From assembly GCF_011075055.1 (NCBI RefSeq), contig NC_058137.1, positions 16,415,463-16,479,462 of the forward strand: a stretch of DNA of 64,000 nucleotides, read 5' to 3'. A program made the position numbers and the translations under genes. The stretch comes from Mangifera indica. Taxonomy: Eukaryota > Streptophyta > Magnoliopsida > Sapindales > Anacardiaceae. How positions within the stretch are numbered: position 1 is the first letter of the stretch; every line of letters begins with the position of its first letter. Below are positions 47,453 through 61,300 of this stretch, piece by piece. Below the pieces are notes generated by a model. That model saw only the letters and a program-made list of their open reading frames with translations. It made no database searches and was not told where the DNA came from.

Positions 47453-49075
47453 GATGTTAGGACCCTAGAACTAATTCTCATGATGATACAAGTTCATTAA
47501 TAAAAGGTTATATTTGTAATTTATAATGGCATTCTTTGTCTATAAAGCATATTAATATATGCTCAAACAAATGTCTTAAGAATAGTTGAATTGTGGTGGG
47601 GGGATCAGTGCTTAGCACATGATTATAAAACTTTATGTGCATATTAGATGGTTGTTCTTAAAACTTCTATAACTCTAATATTAACATGACCAAGGGCATA
47701 ACTAATAGTGATAGAGTTATCATAGTATTGAAAGATCTCATCGAAAGATGACGATAGTTCTCACTTGTCAAAATTGTTTGTTAAAAACTTAGTATAACAC
47801 ATAGGTGCACGTTATAGATGTGTTCACCAGATTGATCTATCAAGAGGATTTTTTATAAATGGTTGTTCCAATATCTATGGAACATATTCTTTTAATGAAT
47901 GAAGGTACATATGATCTTTAAACTTGAGATAACTGGACCATCTTATATAAGAATCAGTATGGTTTAATATTAGTCCAATGTAGTCTGGTCAAAAGATTGT
48001 AAAAAATGTTGTGATTAGTCATACTGAATCTATACTAAGGTTATAGTGGATCAATAAAGGATTCACCATTCCTTAGCATAGAAGTTGACATCTCAGTTAA
48101 GACCCATGACGGATGGCAATGACTAATTAAATCTATGGCCATAATGGGATTGAGTTGATGCTTGATCCAATATTTATCCAGTCATTCATAAAAGTCAGTC
48201 TATGTTACTCGAGGATCATTGAGGGAGACACTTCATCTATACCTCAGCCTCGAAGAGATATCATATGATGAAAGGATCAAATTGTACAAGTAACTATATC
48301 ATTGAAAGGTTAAAAAGTCATATGCTAATACTTGACTAATCTGGTGGATATAATGTCTTGCCAGAAGCCACTTTTAATCTATGTTCAAATGGATGCTAGG
48401 TTAGGAGCTTAATACGAATATGGTTACTACCAATTTAGTAGAAAGCCTATAAATCACATATAAAAAATAGTTGATCAAACTCTGGAGGTGTAGGATTTTC
48501 TAAGTTAACTATGAGTCAGATCTACTCTGGATTCTAGGTTTAGGGTTTCAAAAAAGGTCTTTAGATCCAAAAGTATATTTTATGATACTTAGGGACCAAA
48601 GTAAGATAATCTTGAATGATTAGGGTTGTATCTCAGAAAGTGTAGGGTTAGATTGGATTTCGATAAATCCAAGCCCAGTACATAATAACATGTAGGCCTA
48701 AGATCAAATTAAAAAAATTAAATTAGATAATAAATAATATATATGTGTATGGAAATTCACAAGTAGGGCCTGCAACCATGCATTCATGTATATATGTTTT
48801 ATGTGTATTATTTTCTCAATAAATGCATATGTGAGAAACACTTATAAATATATTCATAAAGAAGGAGCCCTAGCTATCAAGGTAATAAAAGGGCTAGTGT
48901 ACATTATGTGCAATTCTAGTTTCTCACGGAAATAAAGTGAGACACATGCCATACATATATAAGTATTATTTCTCACAAAAAGATAATGCAACACACATAT
49001 TATTTATGTGTGAATTACCTAGCCACATTGAAAGAATTTTTTTCCCTAGTCGTGACTATTTATTAACAGGTCACA
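47453..49075 (+). repeat. LTR-like repeat, copy A
   Basis: Begins TGTTAGGACCCTAGAAC. Carries TACAAGTTCATTAATAAAAG, GTCTAAAC-like, CATGACCAAGGGCATAACTA, AGAAGCCACTTTTAATCTATG and TGATCAAACTCTGGAGGTG. It continues with GGTCTTTAGATCCAAAAGTA, which is also present (inverted) outside the shorter homology in the copy at 57.9-59.4 kb. The orientation is opposite to copies B and C. The right limit is uncertain. Confidence 0.65.
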
Positions 49076-51200
49076 TACCATCTGTAACACCTACAGATAC
49101 ATCTTAGGGATAAGATAGTCTTTTTGCATGATTTGACATGATTTGAAAGTCAAAATATAAGTTTTGGGTGACGCACGACTGTGTGTAGAGAGGCCATGCC
49201 CATATGTCATGCCATATTAGTCAAATTAGATTGATTCGACAAGAATTCAAAAATTAAGTGACACATAGTCATGTGCCTTGAGCACATACCTGCATGTGTG
49301 TAGCGCATTTTTAGTATATATGACATGTCACTACATTTTTGGGATTACGATTTCATAATCTTTAAACTCACAAAATCCATAAATTTGGGTGAATGAGAGA
49401 GGTTGACAATCCGACTTCGGTTTGGTAGTTCTGATGATTGGTTTCTGACAACATGGAGAGATAATGTCTAGAGAGAATAAGACCTACTTATGTTATTGTT
49501 TTTTGCAAATTAAAGTAAGTAGGTCACATGTTATCTTTTGATGGATGATCGATTCATAAGATTATTAGATATTTTTCTCTGTTAGAAGTGTGTATCACAT
49601 GAATGATATTGATTACGCATGACATTGTGATGAATATTGATGGAAAACCCTTATTAAAGTAGGTAGATTTCTTGTATATGTTATTAGGGTTACTAGTGAA
49701 TATAGATGTATGAATATATATCCATGCATCATTATAAATAAAGAGATTGTAATGGTGTTAGGAAAGTATTTGATGACTTGAATACATATATGCCATAAAA
49801 ATTAAATTGAAAGATTGAAGTATAAACTATGTATATATATTAATTGTTGTCATTCATGCTATGATGGGAATTATGACATTAAAGACATAAGTTTGGTTGT
49901 AATTATGGAGTAGTTTTGTTGCACATGATGTTTTGGAAATAGAGAAAAACTTTAGTGTAAGATTAAATGGAAAAGTGTGCAATAATCAATAGAATTGTGA
50001 GGTGGGACACACACTTTATGTGCATAACACCCAAAAGTTTGGTTGAGTTTCACGACACTTTGGCTATTGTTAACTGGTCAGTAGTTAACTAGAACATGTG
50101 GACTTTCTATGTATAACTAAGTAAGACCATGTATAAGATGAAATGACCATAGTGCCCTTGAGAAGTAATGTAGTTAAGAAGGGAATAGAAAAGGAAAGTG
50201 AAATAATTATATGAAAGACACACACTCATTTGAAATAGGATACATGCCTGTGTATCTATAAATAGTAGCACGTAAAGAGAAGTCATAAAGGTGGTCGTGT
50301 GCAAGTAAAGGAAAGAGACACACACTCATTTGTTAAGAGCTACAAACTAGTGCATTTAGGGCAAAAGAAAGAAATGAGTAAGAGGTCATGCCCTAAGTAA
50401 TAATGCAAAGATTTTAGGGTACGTAGTAATACCCCACATTCCTAAAAGTTTAATCATAGTAGGGCACAAAATATACTATTAAGTGGAAACGAAAGCGAGC
50501 TAAATTAAGTAAAGGCTTGAGATGCATGCATTTTAAACATCATGGGATCATTACAAGGGGGCACCTTGAGTATACAATCATTATACTATCTATAGTAGGA
50601 TATCAGACCCATAATACGGTACCTGTTTATAGTGGAGCCTAATTAAGATTTGTTTATGTAATGAAATAAAAAGATAACTCATATGGCCAATGTGTCAAAT
50701 CCTTGTATTCGATCCATATTGATTAACATAGTATACAACTTTAGTTATAGTTTTTAGATTCAAATGCTTCCACCAAGTTTAGTATAGTCAAACCAGATAG
50801 GAATATAAAGGAGTGGTTCCTTATTGATTGAGAGGGATATAGTTTGATTTGAGAGTTATGATATATAGCCTAGACAATCCCTATAATTTAGTATAAGAAC
50901 ATATACAATACATAGGACCTGTAATCATTTATAGAAGAGTTTAATGCTGACTTTAGATGATAGAGATAGTAAAGGTTAAAACTAAGGACATTTTAGAGAT
51001 TTTAGTAAAAGTTATCAGTTGAGTCTCTTACTTATTAATTGTTTTTATCACTCATTCCATTACTTTTTTATATACAGGTATAGGTGATTGTGATGGTTGC
51101 GGTCAAAAGGCATAAGATTTTGAGGGCATTTATGCCACTTAGTTTTCTCAAAGTTTTAGATATATTATGTTTTTCACTTCAAATTGTCTATGTATTTGAC
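49076..51200. other. Repeat-derived non-coding stretch
   Basis: No supported gene. 49083 begins TGTAACACCTACAG, a start typical of Ty3-type LTRs, and 49160-49320 has scattered GTGTGTAG / CATGTGCC motifs, but no matching partner repeat was identified. The short frame at 50107-50325 is not convincing. Confidence 0.3.
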
Positions 51201-51202
51201 TT

Positions 51203-52220
51203 AAAAAACCCTACACCTCCAAAGTTTGATCAAATCCTTTATATATGACCTATAGGTTCTCCATTAAGTCGATAATGATTGGATTCATATCAAACTCTTG
51301 ACCTAGCATTAATTTTGACACTAGTTAAGATTGGCTTATAGGAAGACATCATAGGCACCTGAATAATGAAGTGTTAGCATATGACTTATTAAACTATCAA
51401 TTATATGGTTACTCGTATAATTCGATCCTTTCATCATATAATATCTCTTTAAGGCTGAGGTATAGATAAAGTGTCTCTCTTAAAGATCCTTAAGTTACAT
51501 AGACTAACTTTTGTCAACGACCAAGAAATTATCAAATCGTTTATCAACTCAATCCTATTATGACTATAAATTTGATTAGTCATTGCCATCTGTCAGAAAG
51601 CTTAAATTGAGATATCAACTCTTATGCTCTATTAATCTACCATAGTCTTCATATATATCACGAAATGGACAATCATTACCTTTTTGGCAATCCTTTAGTC
51701 GAATTATGTTGAATTAGTGTTAAACCTTACCAATCCTTGCATAAGACGATTTGGTGACCTCAAGTCTAAAGATCGCATGTACCTTCATTCATTAAAATGA
51801 TATATTCTATAGACACTAGAGCAAACATCCATATGAAATTCTCTTGGTCGGTTAACTTGGTGAACACATCTATAACATGCACCTTAGGACATTTGTCTAA
51901 ACATATATTGATAAATGAGAACTGTCAACATCTTTCAATGAGGTTATTTAACATTATAATAACTGTATCATTGCCTTTGTCATAGCAATGTCAAAGTTAT
52001 GGATGTTTTAAAAACATCGATCTATTGTGCAAGTAAGGTTCTCACAATCAGGTGTCGAACGCTAATCCCCTCATCACAGTTTAACTATTTTTAGGACATT
52101 TGTCTAAACATATATTGATATGTTTTATGGAAAAGGAATGTCACAAGAAATTACAAATATGAGCTTTATTGATGAACTTGTATTATTATAAGGATTTGCT
52201 CTATAGCACTAGCCTTAGCA
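51203..52220 (-). repeat. LTR-like repeat, copy B (inverted)
   Basis: The reverse complement matches copy A: AATACAAGTTCATCAATAAAG (52190), then CCTGATTGTGAGAACC, TGACTAATCAAAT, GATCCTTTCATCATATAAT and AACTTTGGAGGTGTAGGG (51210). Internally, ACATTTGTCTAAACATATATTGATA occurs twice (51890 and 52095), suggesting a local rearrangement. Confidence 0.7.
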
Positions 52221-54890
52221 ATCTCCTACTTGCACTATAGCAAAAGATTCATGCAAACAATATTAGATGACCATACATGCCTATCATTACTTCTACTGTA
52301 ATTAGAGTATTCATTAACTTAACTTGTTCAATGAGTTTTCAAAGGTTAATAACCTTTCTTCTTCTCAATAATTATTGACAAGTTAAAATTGCTAAAGTAT
52401 GTAATCATACTATTTGGTAAGACCATGACTCCATGAAACACCTGTTTTATACTAATAACATTAAATCAACAATGTTGAAAGTAAATTTTATGATCTAATA
52501 TGTCCTTTAAGATATTACATTTTGAATGCCTCATACTCAACTTTCAATGTAGAATCGATTTAACATGTATATGACTTGTCCTTTAAATTGTTGTTCATTA
52601 TTTTCAACCTAATTTATCTTATGTCACTGTTTATGATTTGATGGCTTCATCCTTCATGATATTAAAAATTGTCCATATTCCTTTTCAAGAATTCAAGGAT
52701 ATTCCTTGGTGTGTCATCTAATGATGCTTATTCAAACACAATCAATATTTCCAAGAGATTGAGAAATACATCATGATACTTATGATCAATCTAATAGTTG
52801 ACGCTAATAGAAATTTAATCATCTTTGTTTCTCAATTTATATGTTCAATGATACATAATCCAAGAGAGACATATATCATCATGATGAAGGAGAATCCTTT
52901 TGAATTCTTATTTATAGAATTCTTTCAGTCTTCATTTGTTATTCTAACTTAAATTCAATAATTTATATGATTTACAACAATAAATCAGATGAGGATATGG
53001 ATTACTTAATTTAAATTCTTTTATGAATGATTACTTGGTTATCTAATTCTTATACCAACTGCAAATATGATATTTAATTATGATATTTTTATCATCGTAT
53101 AGATATATAATGTTATAATTGTCATTGTAATCCCACTCGCCTTTGTATACATATATCATATTCATCTAAGTAAAATAAAAAGATTTTATGGTTTTATTTG
53201 TATGAATATACCTAGATTATGACATTCACATGATTTCTTATGTATAACTAATCAACTCAGAAACTAAGCATGCTTATAACTTTTTTTATTCATAATTACG
53301 TCTAAATCACCCTAGATTATGTATTTAATAAAAAATAACTTGTAAAGATCATGATCCAACAAGAAAAGCCATTCCTCTTACTTGGATTCTGATGAAAATG
53401 TCTTTCTAACATGACTATGGTGATTCTAGTGAATGGTGACAACTTTTTTAACGACTACAGACTCTTCTCTTACACTTTCTCACTTTTTGAGCAATTAGGA
53501 AGTAAAAAAGTATGTGTGAGTTAGGGTTGATCATGTTTTATTTTTATTTCTAGGATTCAATATACGAGCATGTATAGATCATACATGGTCATGGGTTTAA
53601 TTGCATAACTAAGACAACTTCCTGTTTTGTCGCAATCATAATCTGATCCACTTATTGACTTCTGTTGACCATACACGGTCGTTTATATCTCCATGCACAG
53701 GCATATACTATTGAAATCTAAAGAAATCACCAAATTTAAAACTAAAAAAAAGACTGAAATATCCTTAGGCTTACTTATATGTGTCACATAAGTATTCTTC
53801 ATTATGATGTCCAAACATCTTTCAATGGCATATTGTTCATTTTATGTATATCTTTCTTGTTATCTAGAACTCGACTAAGTTCTATTATCTTCCCACTTGT
53901 TATTTTAGAGAATGACATCTAAAAGAATATTTCAAAAAGAATTTTAAAACCTGTTCGATACTGGAAAGACAATATTCTTAAATTATTTTATAATATCACA
54001 CAAGATAGTCATTTTAACATAACTAACTCAAGTTAATTGTTTAATATTATTGTCACTACCATTATTAAACAAGTCATTAGACTTTAATCCAATACGTACA
54101 ACACACATAGTGTGTTGCACATGGACATAAACGACACATTTGTAGGTTACAAACTCTAAGATATTACCTTAGAATATTTAGCAGGTATTGAAACTCCTAT
54201 TACACCTTAGGTATTAATTATACCATCTCTCTTATGTATTCACCTTCTTAGTTTATCCTAAGTGATTGAATACATATGTTAATAAATTTTTTATTTCATT
54301 CTTGAATTTCTTCAAAGTATTCAAATTTGTATTTTCAAAGATCTACAAATCATATTCATTAAAATTTTCAATGAATAAGATGAAATTCAAAGTTTATTAT
54401 GTTTGGCACTAACTGTTAATTCTTGTTGTACAAACGAAATTCAACAATTGTTTAATGCTCTTAACAAAAGCAGTGAAAGGTAGACATGATCAGCTTTGTC
54501 TAAAAAACATAACTAATATCCATCATTCAACAAAAATTGAATGAATAAAAATTCTTGCTATGACTTAGTCTTTTGTGCCAAATTATAGGTCCAAATTAAT
54601 TTATATAATTAAGAATTTTGAAATAATCATAGTTATAAATCTCTTAGAAGTTTTATTTCTGAAAAATTTTACAACTAGTTTTATTTTTTTCATCTTACTT
54701 GTAGACTAGAATGAATACATAGATCCCGCAATTAATGTGGCATACACGTGTCGTATTTCTAACTTATAGGCCTACATTTTCTCTTGGCAAACATCTAGTA
54801 TGCCTCAATTCTTACATATCAAACAAATGTGTGAATTTAAATCTTGTGTTGAATAATGTGAGATTTTAAGACAAGATTCAATTCTTAATC
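52221..54890. other. Non-coding, probable eroded retrotransposon interior
   Basis: No supported gene. If copies B and C are the two LTRs of one minus-strand element, pol should lie here. I looked for YVDD-like and integrase motifs on the minus strand and saw none, so the region is deleted, scrambled or unrelated. Confidence 0.3.
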
Positions 54891-55700
54891 TTACTTGAAG
54901 TTGAAGACTTAGTCTTCCTTCTTCATTAGTTGGTAAGATTTTTGTAGCATTTACTCTAGTGACTAGGCTTACCACATCAAAAGCAAATTACCTTACTTTT
55001 GTCAACTGTGCCCTTATGAGAGTTAAGTGTTTTCTGACATATTGGCTGAGATTTACAATTTAGCTTGACATTAACTTTCTTTATTATACTTTTTCAAACT
55101 AGTTTCGATCTATTTAGCCATTCTAATGTGTACAACAACATTCACTACCATTCTTATCAAACCTATAATAAATTGTCCCTTCCTATCCTTCTGAAGTCCA
55201 TAATAATCTTACAATATGATTAAGGTAGAGATGAGATAACAAGGTTAAAGGCCAGGTTATTTGTCATAAGTGAGTCTAAAGTTTTGGCCCTTTCGATCAA
55301 TTTAATTATATTTAAACACGTGAGTTCCAATCTCTGCTTCGTTATCCATTTTTTTTAAAGGTTTCCTTTATTACTTAATGTCACTCTAAGCAAGCATGAC
55401 CTTGAAAGATATCACACAAATGATTGACTATATCTTTATCAGGTAAACCAATTGTTTGCATATAAGAAGTCAACGAAGATAATATGATGCTTAATGTAAG
55501 TTTCGCATTATTTTCATGTTTCTCAAAAGAATCAAGTTCCCTCATTTTGGTGCAATGTTTGGGCAAAACAAACTATTCTTGTATGACAACATAAAAGTTT
55601 TGCTTCTCTTATAGTGCAGTTCGTAGACGCCAATACTAGTCGAGATATTTTGCATCTAACCTAAACTTGTTTTCGAATATATTTTCAAAGGTTAGGTTGT
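54890..55700 (-). pseudogene. copia gag-like remnant
   Basis: On the minus strand a frame at 55566-55381 (MPKHCTKMRELDSFEKHENNAKL, then LSIILSSLTSYM) resembles the middle of copia gag, where AKLxLxxxxxxILxSLP-like text is usual. About 370 bp further along, VDKSKVICF-x-CGKPSH-x-SKC (about 55025-54980) resembles a CCHC zinc knuckle with two positions now stops. It lies between LTR copies C and B, in their orientation. Confidence 0.45.
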
Positions 55701-57890
55701 GTGTTAAGTCTATCTACAAAAACAAAATAAAGTCATACTTTAATTTTATATTTATTTAACATGATCATACTATTTTTTTATTCATGCAACAACCCTCTTT
55801 ATTGAACTTGGGAACTCTCGGTGGACTTCCTAAAGGGTTGAGATCTCATCGAATTAATGTTTTCCTTGCTTTGGCGAATAAGTTTGAATTAACCAATTAG
55901 GTAGGTCAATCAAACCAATTACAAAAATTCACAATCTTTAATTCAACAGTTACACATAAACCAATCGTGAGATATCAATTGTGATTCTCGGTTTCATTAG
56001 GATGAATACTACGTATTACTTATATAACGATAATTACATGTCCCTAACTCTACCTCTAATATATTCTCACCTTCATTTTGGCAAACAAGTTAGGTTTACT
56101 AGTTAAGTCGGATTCAATACGAACAATCACTAAATCTTTTACCTAGTACAATTGTACATTTCACTTTGATGAATAAGGTTCTGACGAATAAGGGTTTACC
56201 TTGAGGCATCAAATTGGAAGACATTTGGTTCTTTTTGAATTAATATATTTAAGGGATTTTTTATGGGCTCACCAATTTTAGTTATTTAACATATGAGGTG
56301 ATTATTCGATAAATATAAAACCTAACATGCATACTACAACGTAAATTAAACATGTCGGTATATAACTTTAACTAATGTCAATCCCCTCGAGCCATGAGAG
56401 ATAGACAAACTTAGGTCCTGCTCTTCAAGTCTTTAATAATTTCTTCGTCTTCAGTCTTTAATTGTACATGGTTTACAATTTTTCTAATAACGAAAAATAA
56501 AACCTATTCTAATTTTACATTCATAAACAGAAATCTCGAGTTACATTAGAGGGGGGTTAGGTAGGAAGAGAACTATAACTAAATTTTAGAGAAGTTAGGA
56601 CATGTAGATCCTATTTTAATTATTACAAACCTAAAATAAAAACAAATATAAATATAATAAAAAGCATTCACAACTATATACTGGACACCATGCATATCAT
56701 CCAATTATGTATGCATCATAATCAAAATAAAAATTAACTCATTTTAATAATTTTACTGAAGTGTTAATTTACATTTTAGTTCCTCATGTTTTTCATAATC
56801 ATTCAACCCAAGAGAACTAAAAAATTGCAATTTGGTACCTATTCAACAAAATTGGATTAGAACTGCAATTTTCACCTTGAACGAGCATGCAAGATTCAAA
56901 AATGGTTGTTTGCCTTCATATATCTAAAAAATTCCAGAGTCGTGAACGACTAGGTGAATGAAAAATAAACATCCAAGCGAACGAGCATGTTTTGAATAGA
57001 TGAATGAGTGTGCATCAATGACACATAGGCTTTACTCTGCAAAATGCTAAATAATAGGAAAATTTCACGTTCATTCCAATGACAAGATACACCAATGAAT
57101 GGTCATGCTTCGTCACATGTACATTCACTTGTGGCATGTTTTCCAAGTTTTGCAGTGACAGTTGCTGGAGAACTTCCTTAAATCAAGCATACCTTCGTTA
57201 AGATGAGGTAATATGATATGAATGTCATCCTTACACCACCAACAACCTTCAGACACGCAGCAAGACGTATAAAAGGCGATTTTGTGCAACAATACGAGAC
57301 CTAACAACAATCAACCGAATTTTTAATAACATGCAAATTTTAATAATATCAAACAAAAACTTAATAAATTAAAACTCAATAAATTTAACATAAACTTTAT
57401 TTTGTTTACATGGCCTTAAATGTGTTGTAACAACAAAATATTAGTCAATAATTTTAAATTCAAATAACATCAATCATAAAATTGAAATAATAATTTTTAT
57501 AACTGCTAATTACAATTTATAATAGCATACAATTTGACATTAACAAATATGCACTCGAATTAAATAAATCCACAGGTATAATTTTGTTAATTAATTCAGC
57601 AAGGTTGACTCTAGTATTATTGTACGTAATTTGCAACCATTGGACAGTGGAATAATGATTAAAAATTTTAATAAACAAACAAGCATACCACAAAAGCCCT
57701 ATTTGGATTAACTTTGTATAATAATTAATTCATGAACATATTATTTACTCTCATAGGGTGTTTATTGAATCTGTATGTGTAAATGACTTTTTTAACTTTT
57801 ATTGATTGAGACAGATTACGAAGTCACTCCTAAAACCAAGTATAAACTTGAATCTCAGTATCCACATAAAGTATGAATGAGACGAGGCTA
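55701..57890. other. Non-coding repeat-derived stretch
   Basis: No supported gene. 56880-57130 has recurring GAACGAGCATGC / GAATGGTCATGC motifs. The frame at 57125-57310 (-) has no recognisable domain. Confidence 0.3.
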
Positions 57891-57899
57891 AATGCATGC

Positions 57900-59417
57900 T
57901 TGAAAGCTGCTAGGACTTGAGCATGATTTGTCATTTTAGATGAAAAGAGTGACAATGCTTTTTTTTTTTAACATCATAGGTGGCTAGGGTTATTTTAACA
58001 CATGAAAATATGTGTCCAACTTCTATTTTCTGAGACATAATGTACTTACTGTATGCTTCTCTTGAAGCCATAAGAAATTTATACGCACACACACATATAT
58101 ACATATATAGATATGCACATAGGCATTGGTCCCACCATATATATTATTATTATTTTAAATTATATTTTATTTTAATTAAACTTATGACCCACATAGAATT
58201 ATAAATTAGGACATTAGAAAAATTTAACCCAATCTTATACTTTCTCACATACACCCTTAACTACTCAGGATTATTTCACTTTAGTTCTTAAGCATAATAA
58301 AATATACTCTTGGGTCTAAAGACCTTTCCAAGACTCAAAACCCTCAATTTAAAATTCAAATTGCATTGACTCATATTTGAATCAAAAAATCTTATGCCTT
58401 TAAAGTTCAATCAACTCTTTTTGTGTGTGACCCATAAGCTCTCCACTAAGTCTATAGTGATCAAATTTGTGTCAAGCTCCTAACCTGGCATCTGTTAAGA
58501 CATAGACCAAGTTGGTCTCTAGTAAGGCATCACAACCACCCAAATAGTAGAGTGTTAGCATTGACTTCTTAACTTATTAGTAATATGATTACTCATACAA
58601 TTTGATCATTTCGTTATATGATATCTTTTTGAAGCTGAGGTATAAATTACATGTCTCCTTCAGAGATCCTTGAGTTAGATAGACTGACTTCTATAAATAA
58701 CTAAAAAAAATTAGATTGAGTATCAGCTCAATCTCATTTTAGCCATTAATTTGATTAGTCGTTGCCATCCATTAGAGAGCTCTAACTAAGATATCAGTTT
58801 CCATGCTCAAGAGTGATGAATCCTCTATTAATCTATCACAACCTTCATACAAATCAAGATATGACCAATCACTATCTTTTTGGCAATCCTTTAACCAAAC
58901 TATATTGGGCTAGTGTTAAATTATACCGATCATTGTATAAGATGGTTTAGTGATCTCAAATAGCTCCGTTTACTAAGAGGATATATTTTATAAACATAAG
59001 AACAACCATCCATATGGAATCCTCTTAGTAGGTCAGTTCAGTGAACATGTCTATAATGTGCACTCATGTATCACACCAAGTTATCAATAAACAATTTTAA
59101 CACGTGAGAATTGTCAACATTTTTGATGAGGTCATTCAACATTATGACAACTCTATCACTATTACCTATGCCTTTGGTCATGGTAATATCAAAGTTATAG
59201 AAGTTTTAACATAAACCATTTATTATGCACATAGGTTTCTCATGATTAGGTGTCAAGCACTAGTCCTCTCATCATGGTTCAACCATTTTTAGAATATTTG
59301 TGTAAACATATATTAATATGTTTTATGGAAAAGAATGCCACAGAAAATTACAAATATAACTTTTATTAATGAACTTGTATAGTCATAGAGATTGGCTCTA
59401 AGGTACCAACCCTAACA
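57900..59417 (-). repeat. LTR-like repeat, copy C (inverted)
   Basis: On the minus strand it starts TGTTAGGGTTGGTACC (59417 inward). It then matches copy A through TACAAGTTCATTAATAAAAG, CATGACCAAAGGCATAGG, GATCAAATTGTATGAGTAAT and GGTCTTTAGACCCAAGAGTA, reaching about 57900. The right end (CA at 59416-59417) abuts a plus-strand integrase remnant. Confidence 0.7.
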
Positions 59418-61300
59418 ACTTATACTTCATCACACTTACAGATGACTTCAATAGATTTGGCTTTATATTTCTTGTGAGACATAAGTATGAATTCTTTAAC
59501 AAAATCAAAGAATTTAAGATTGCAATAATGAATCATTTGGGAAAGAGTATTAAAATCCTTTGATCTAATCGAAAATGTGAATACCTAAGCATAAATTTCA
59601 AATAATAGTGTGGGATAGTATCACAACTCACTCACTCCTTTTGGTACATTTCAACATAATGATGCATATAAATGGAGAAATCGAACATTGATAGATAAGG
59701 TTTGATCTATGATAAGTTTAATTGATATATCAATATCTTTTAAAGATTAAACCCTAGAGATTGCAACCTATACACAAAATTGGTTGTTATCTAAATATGT
59801 AAACAAGACTTCATATGAATTATGAATTAGGCAAAAGAAAACTTATTTAAAGATTAGGGTTGTGAAACTTATGTCAAAAGATAGACCTAAAAAAAGCTAG
59901 ACTCCAAATGTGATAAGTGTTTTTTTTTTTTTTTTCGGAGTATCCAAAGGAAATGAAAGGATACTACTTCTATCATGAAGAACCTTGTTACTCGATCTAA
60001 GGTTTTCTTAAGAGGATAAGTAGGAGGAAGATTGAACTTAATGAAATTCTAATTTCATATGATACATGGATTGGATGTTATGCCACAAGAGGAGGTCGAA
60101 CTAGAAATTTAAAAAATGACAACTAATGATTCTTTCTAACCTCAAGTGGAAAATAGTAATTAATTTTACAAGTTAATTGGATTATGAGGAGGTTACAGAG
60201 CATGTCATGAGCTCAAGAGATACAATTTTCCTATGACTTAGTATAGTGATGTATTGGTCAATCAAGTTGACAAGCCTATGATCAATGAAGATGTTATTAT
60301 GGATATAGATATGGCTCGAGGATATGAATTTGAAATGGACTCCATGTACTAGAACCAAGTATGAACTCTAGTTGATTCAAATAAAAAGATAAAACCCATA
60401 AAGTGTAAATGTGTCTTTAAGAAAAAGACTAACGTGGAACGTAACATGCATATATATAAAGTGCAATTAGTTGCAAAAGGTTTTAAAAGAGAATGACTAT
60501 GAGATTTGGTAAATGGATGTCAAAATAACTTTTTTTGAATGGATACCTTCTAAAGGATGTGTTCATGAAATAGCTTGATGGTTTTATTCTCAAGAAACAA
60601 GTTGGTAAGGTGTGCAAGTTGCAAAAGTCCATTCATAGACTGAAAGAAGCTTCTCAGAGCTACTATGTTCTTTTTAACAAAGTTTAAGAGATTTTGGTTT
60701 CATTAAGAATGAAGATAAGCTTTTTGTGCACAAGATGGTTAGTGGGAGAGCAGTGACATTTCTGGTATTATATGTTGATGATATAATAACTATAGAAAAT
60801 GATATTCAGAACTTGCAGTTAGTGAAAAATTGGTTATCTAAGAATGTTTTTGTGAATGGCCTAATAAAAGCAGTTTGTTTCCTTAGAATAAAGATCTATC
60901 ACGATAGATAGTGTAAGTTGTTTGGACTAAGTTAAAATGCATACATGGACAAGGCACTAAAAAGGTTAAACATAGAGGAATCAAAGAGAGAATTTCTATT
61001 GATGTTGCATGGTGTAAAACTCTCAAATAAAATGCATCCCTAAACACAAAAGAATAGAGAAAAAATTAGTATGATTTGATATGCATCTGTAATTGAATCC
61101 ATAATATACTTCATATTATGCACTAAGGTTGGTGTTATATATGCCTTAGTGTATGTAGTAAATATCAATCGGATCTAACTGAACATCATTAGATAGTTGT
61201 TAAGAACATCCTTACATACTATTAGAAAATCTTAAACATGTCATTCTGTATTTTAGAATTCTATAAAATGAAATTACATACCCAATTTTGAGTTTGTGAC
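59418..61300 (+). pseudogene. copia integrase and reverse transcriptase remnant (TNT1-94-like)
   Basis: Seen in shifting frames: LYFITLTDDFNRFGFIFLVRH and FKEFKIAIMNHLGKSIKIL (59423-59580), an integrase core with its first Asp, and GIVSQLTHSFWY (about 59610); the RT N-terminus at 60300-60660 is weak; then LFVHKMVSGRAVTFLVLYVDDII (60718-60787) with the active-site YVDD, LQLVKNWLSKNVFVNG, FLRIKIYHDR, and AYMDKALKRLNIEESKREFL (about 60935-60995); then YASVIESIIYFILCTKVGVIYAL. The order and spacing are those of copia pol of the lineage annotated as 'TNT 1-94'. Many stops. Its 5' part is cut off by LTR copy C, which faces the other way. Confidence 0.82.
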
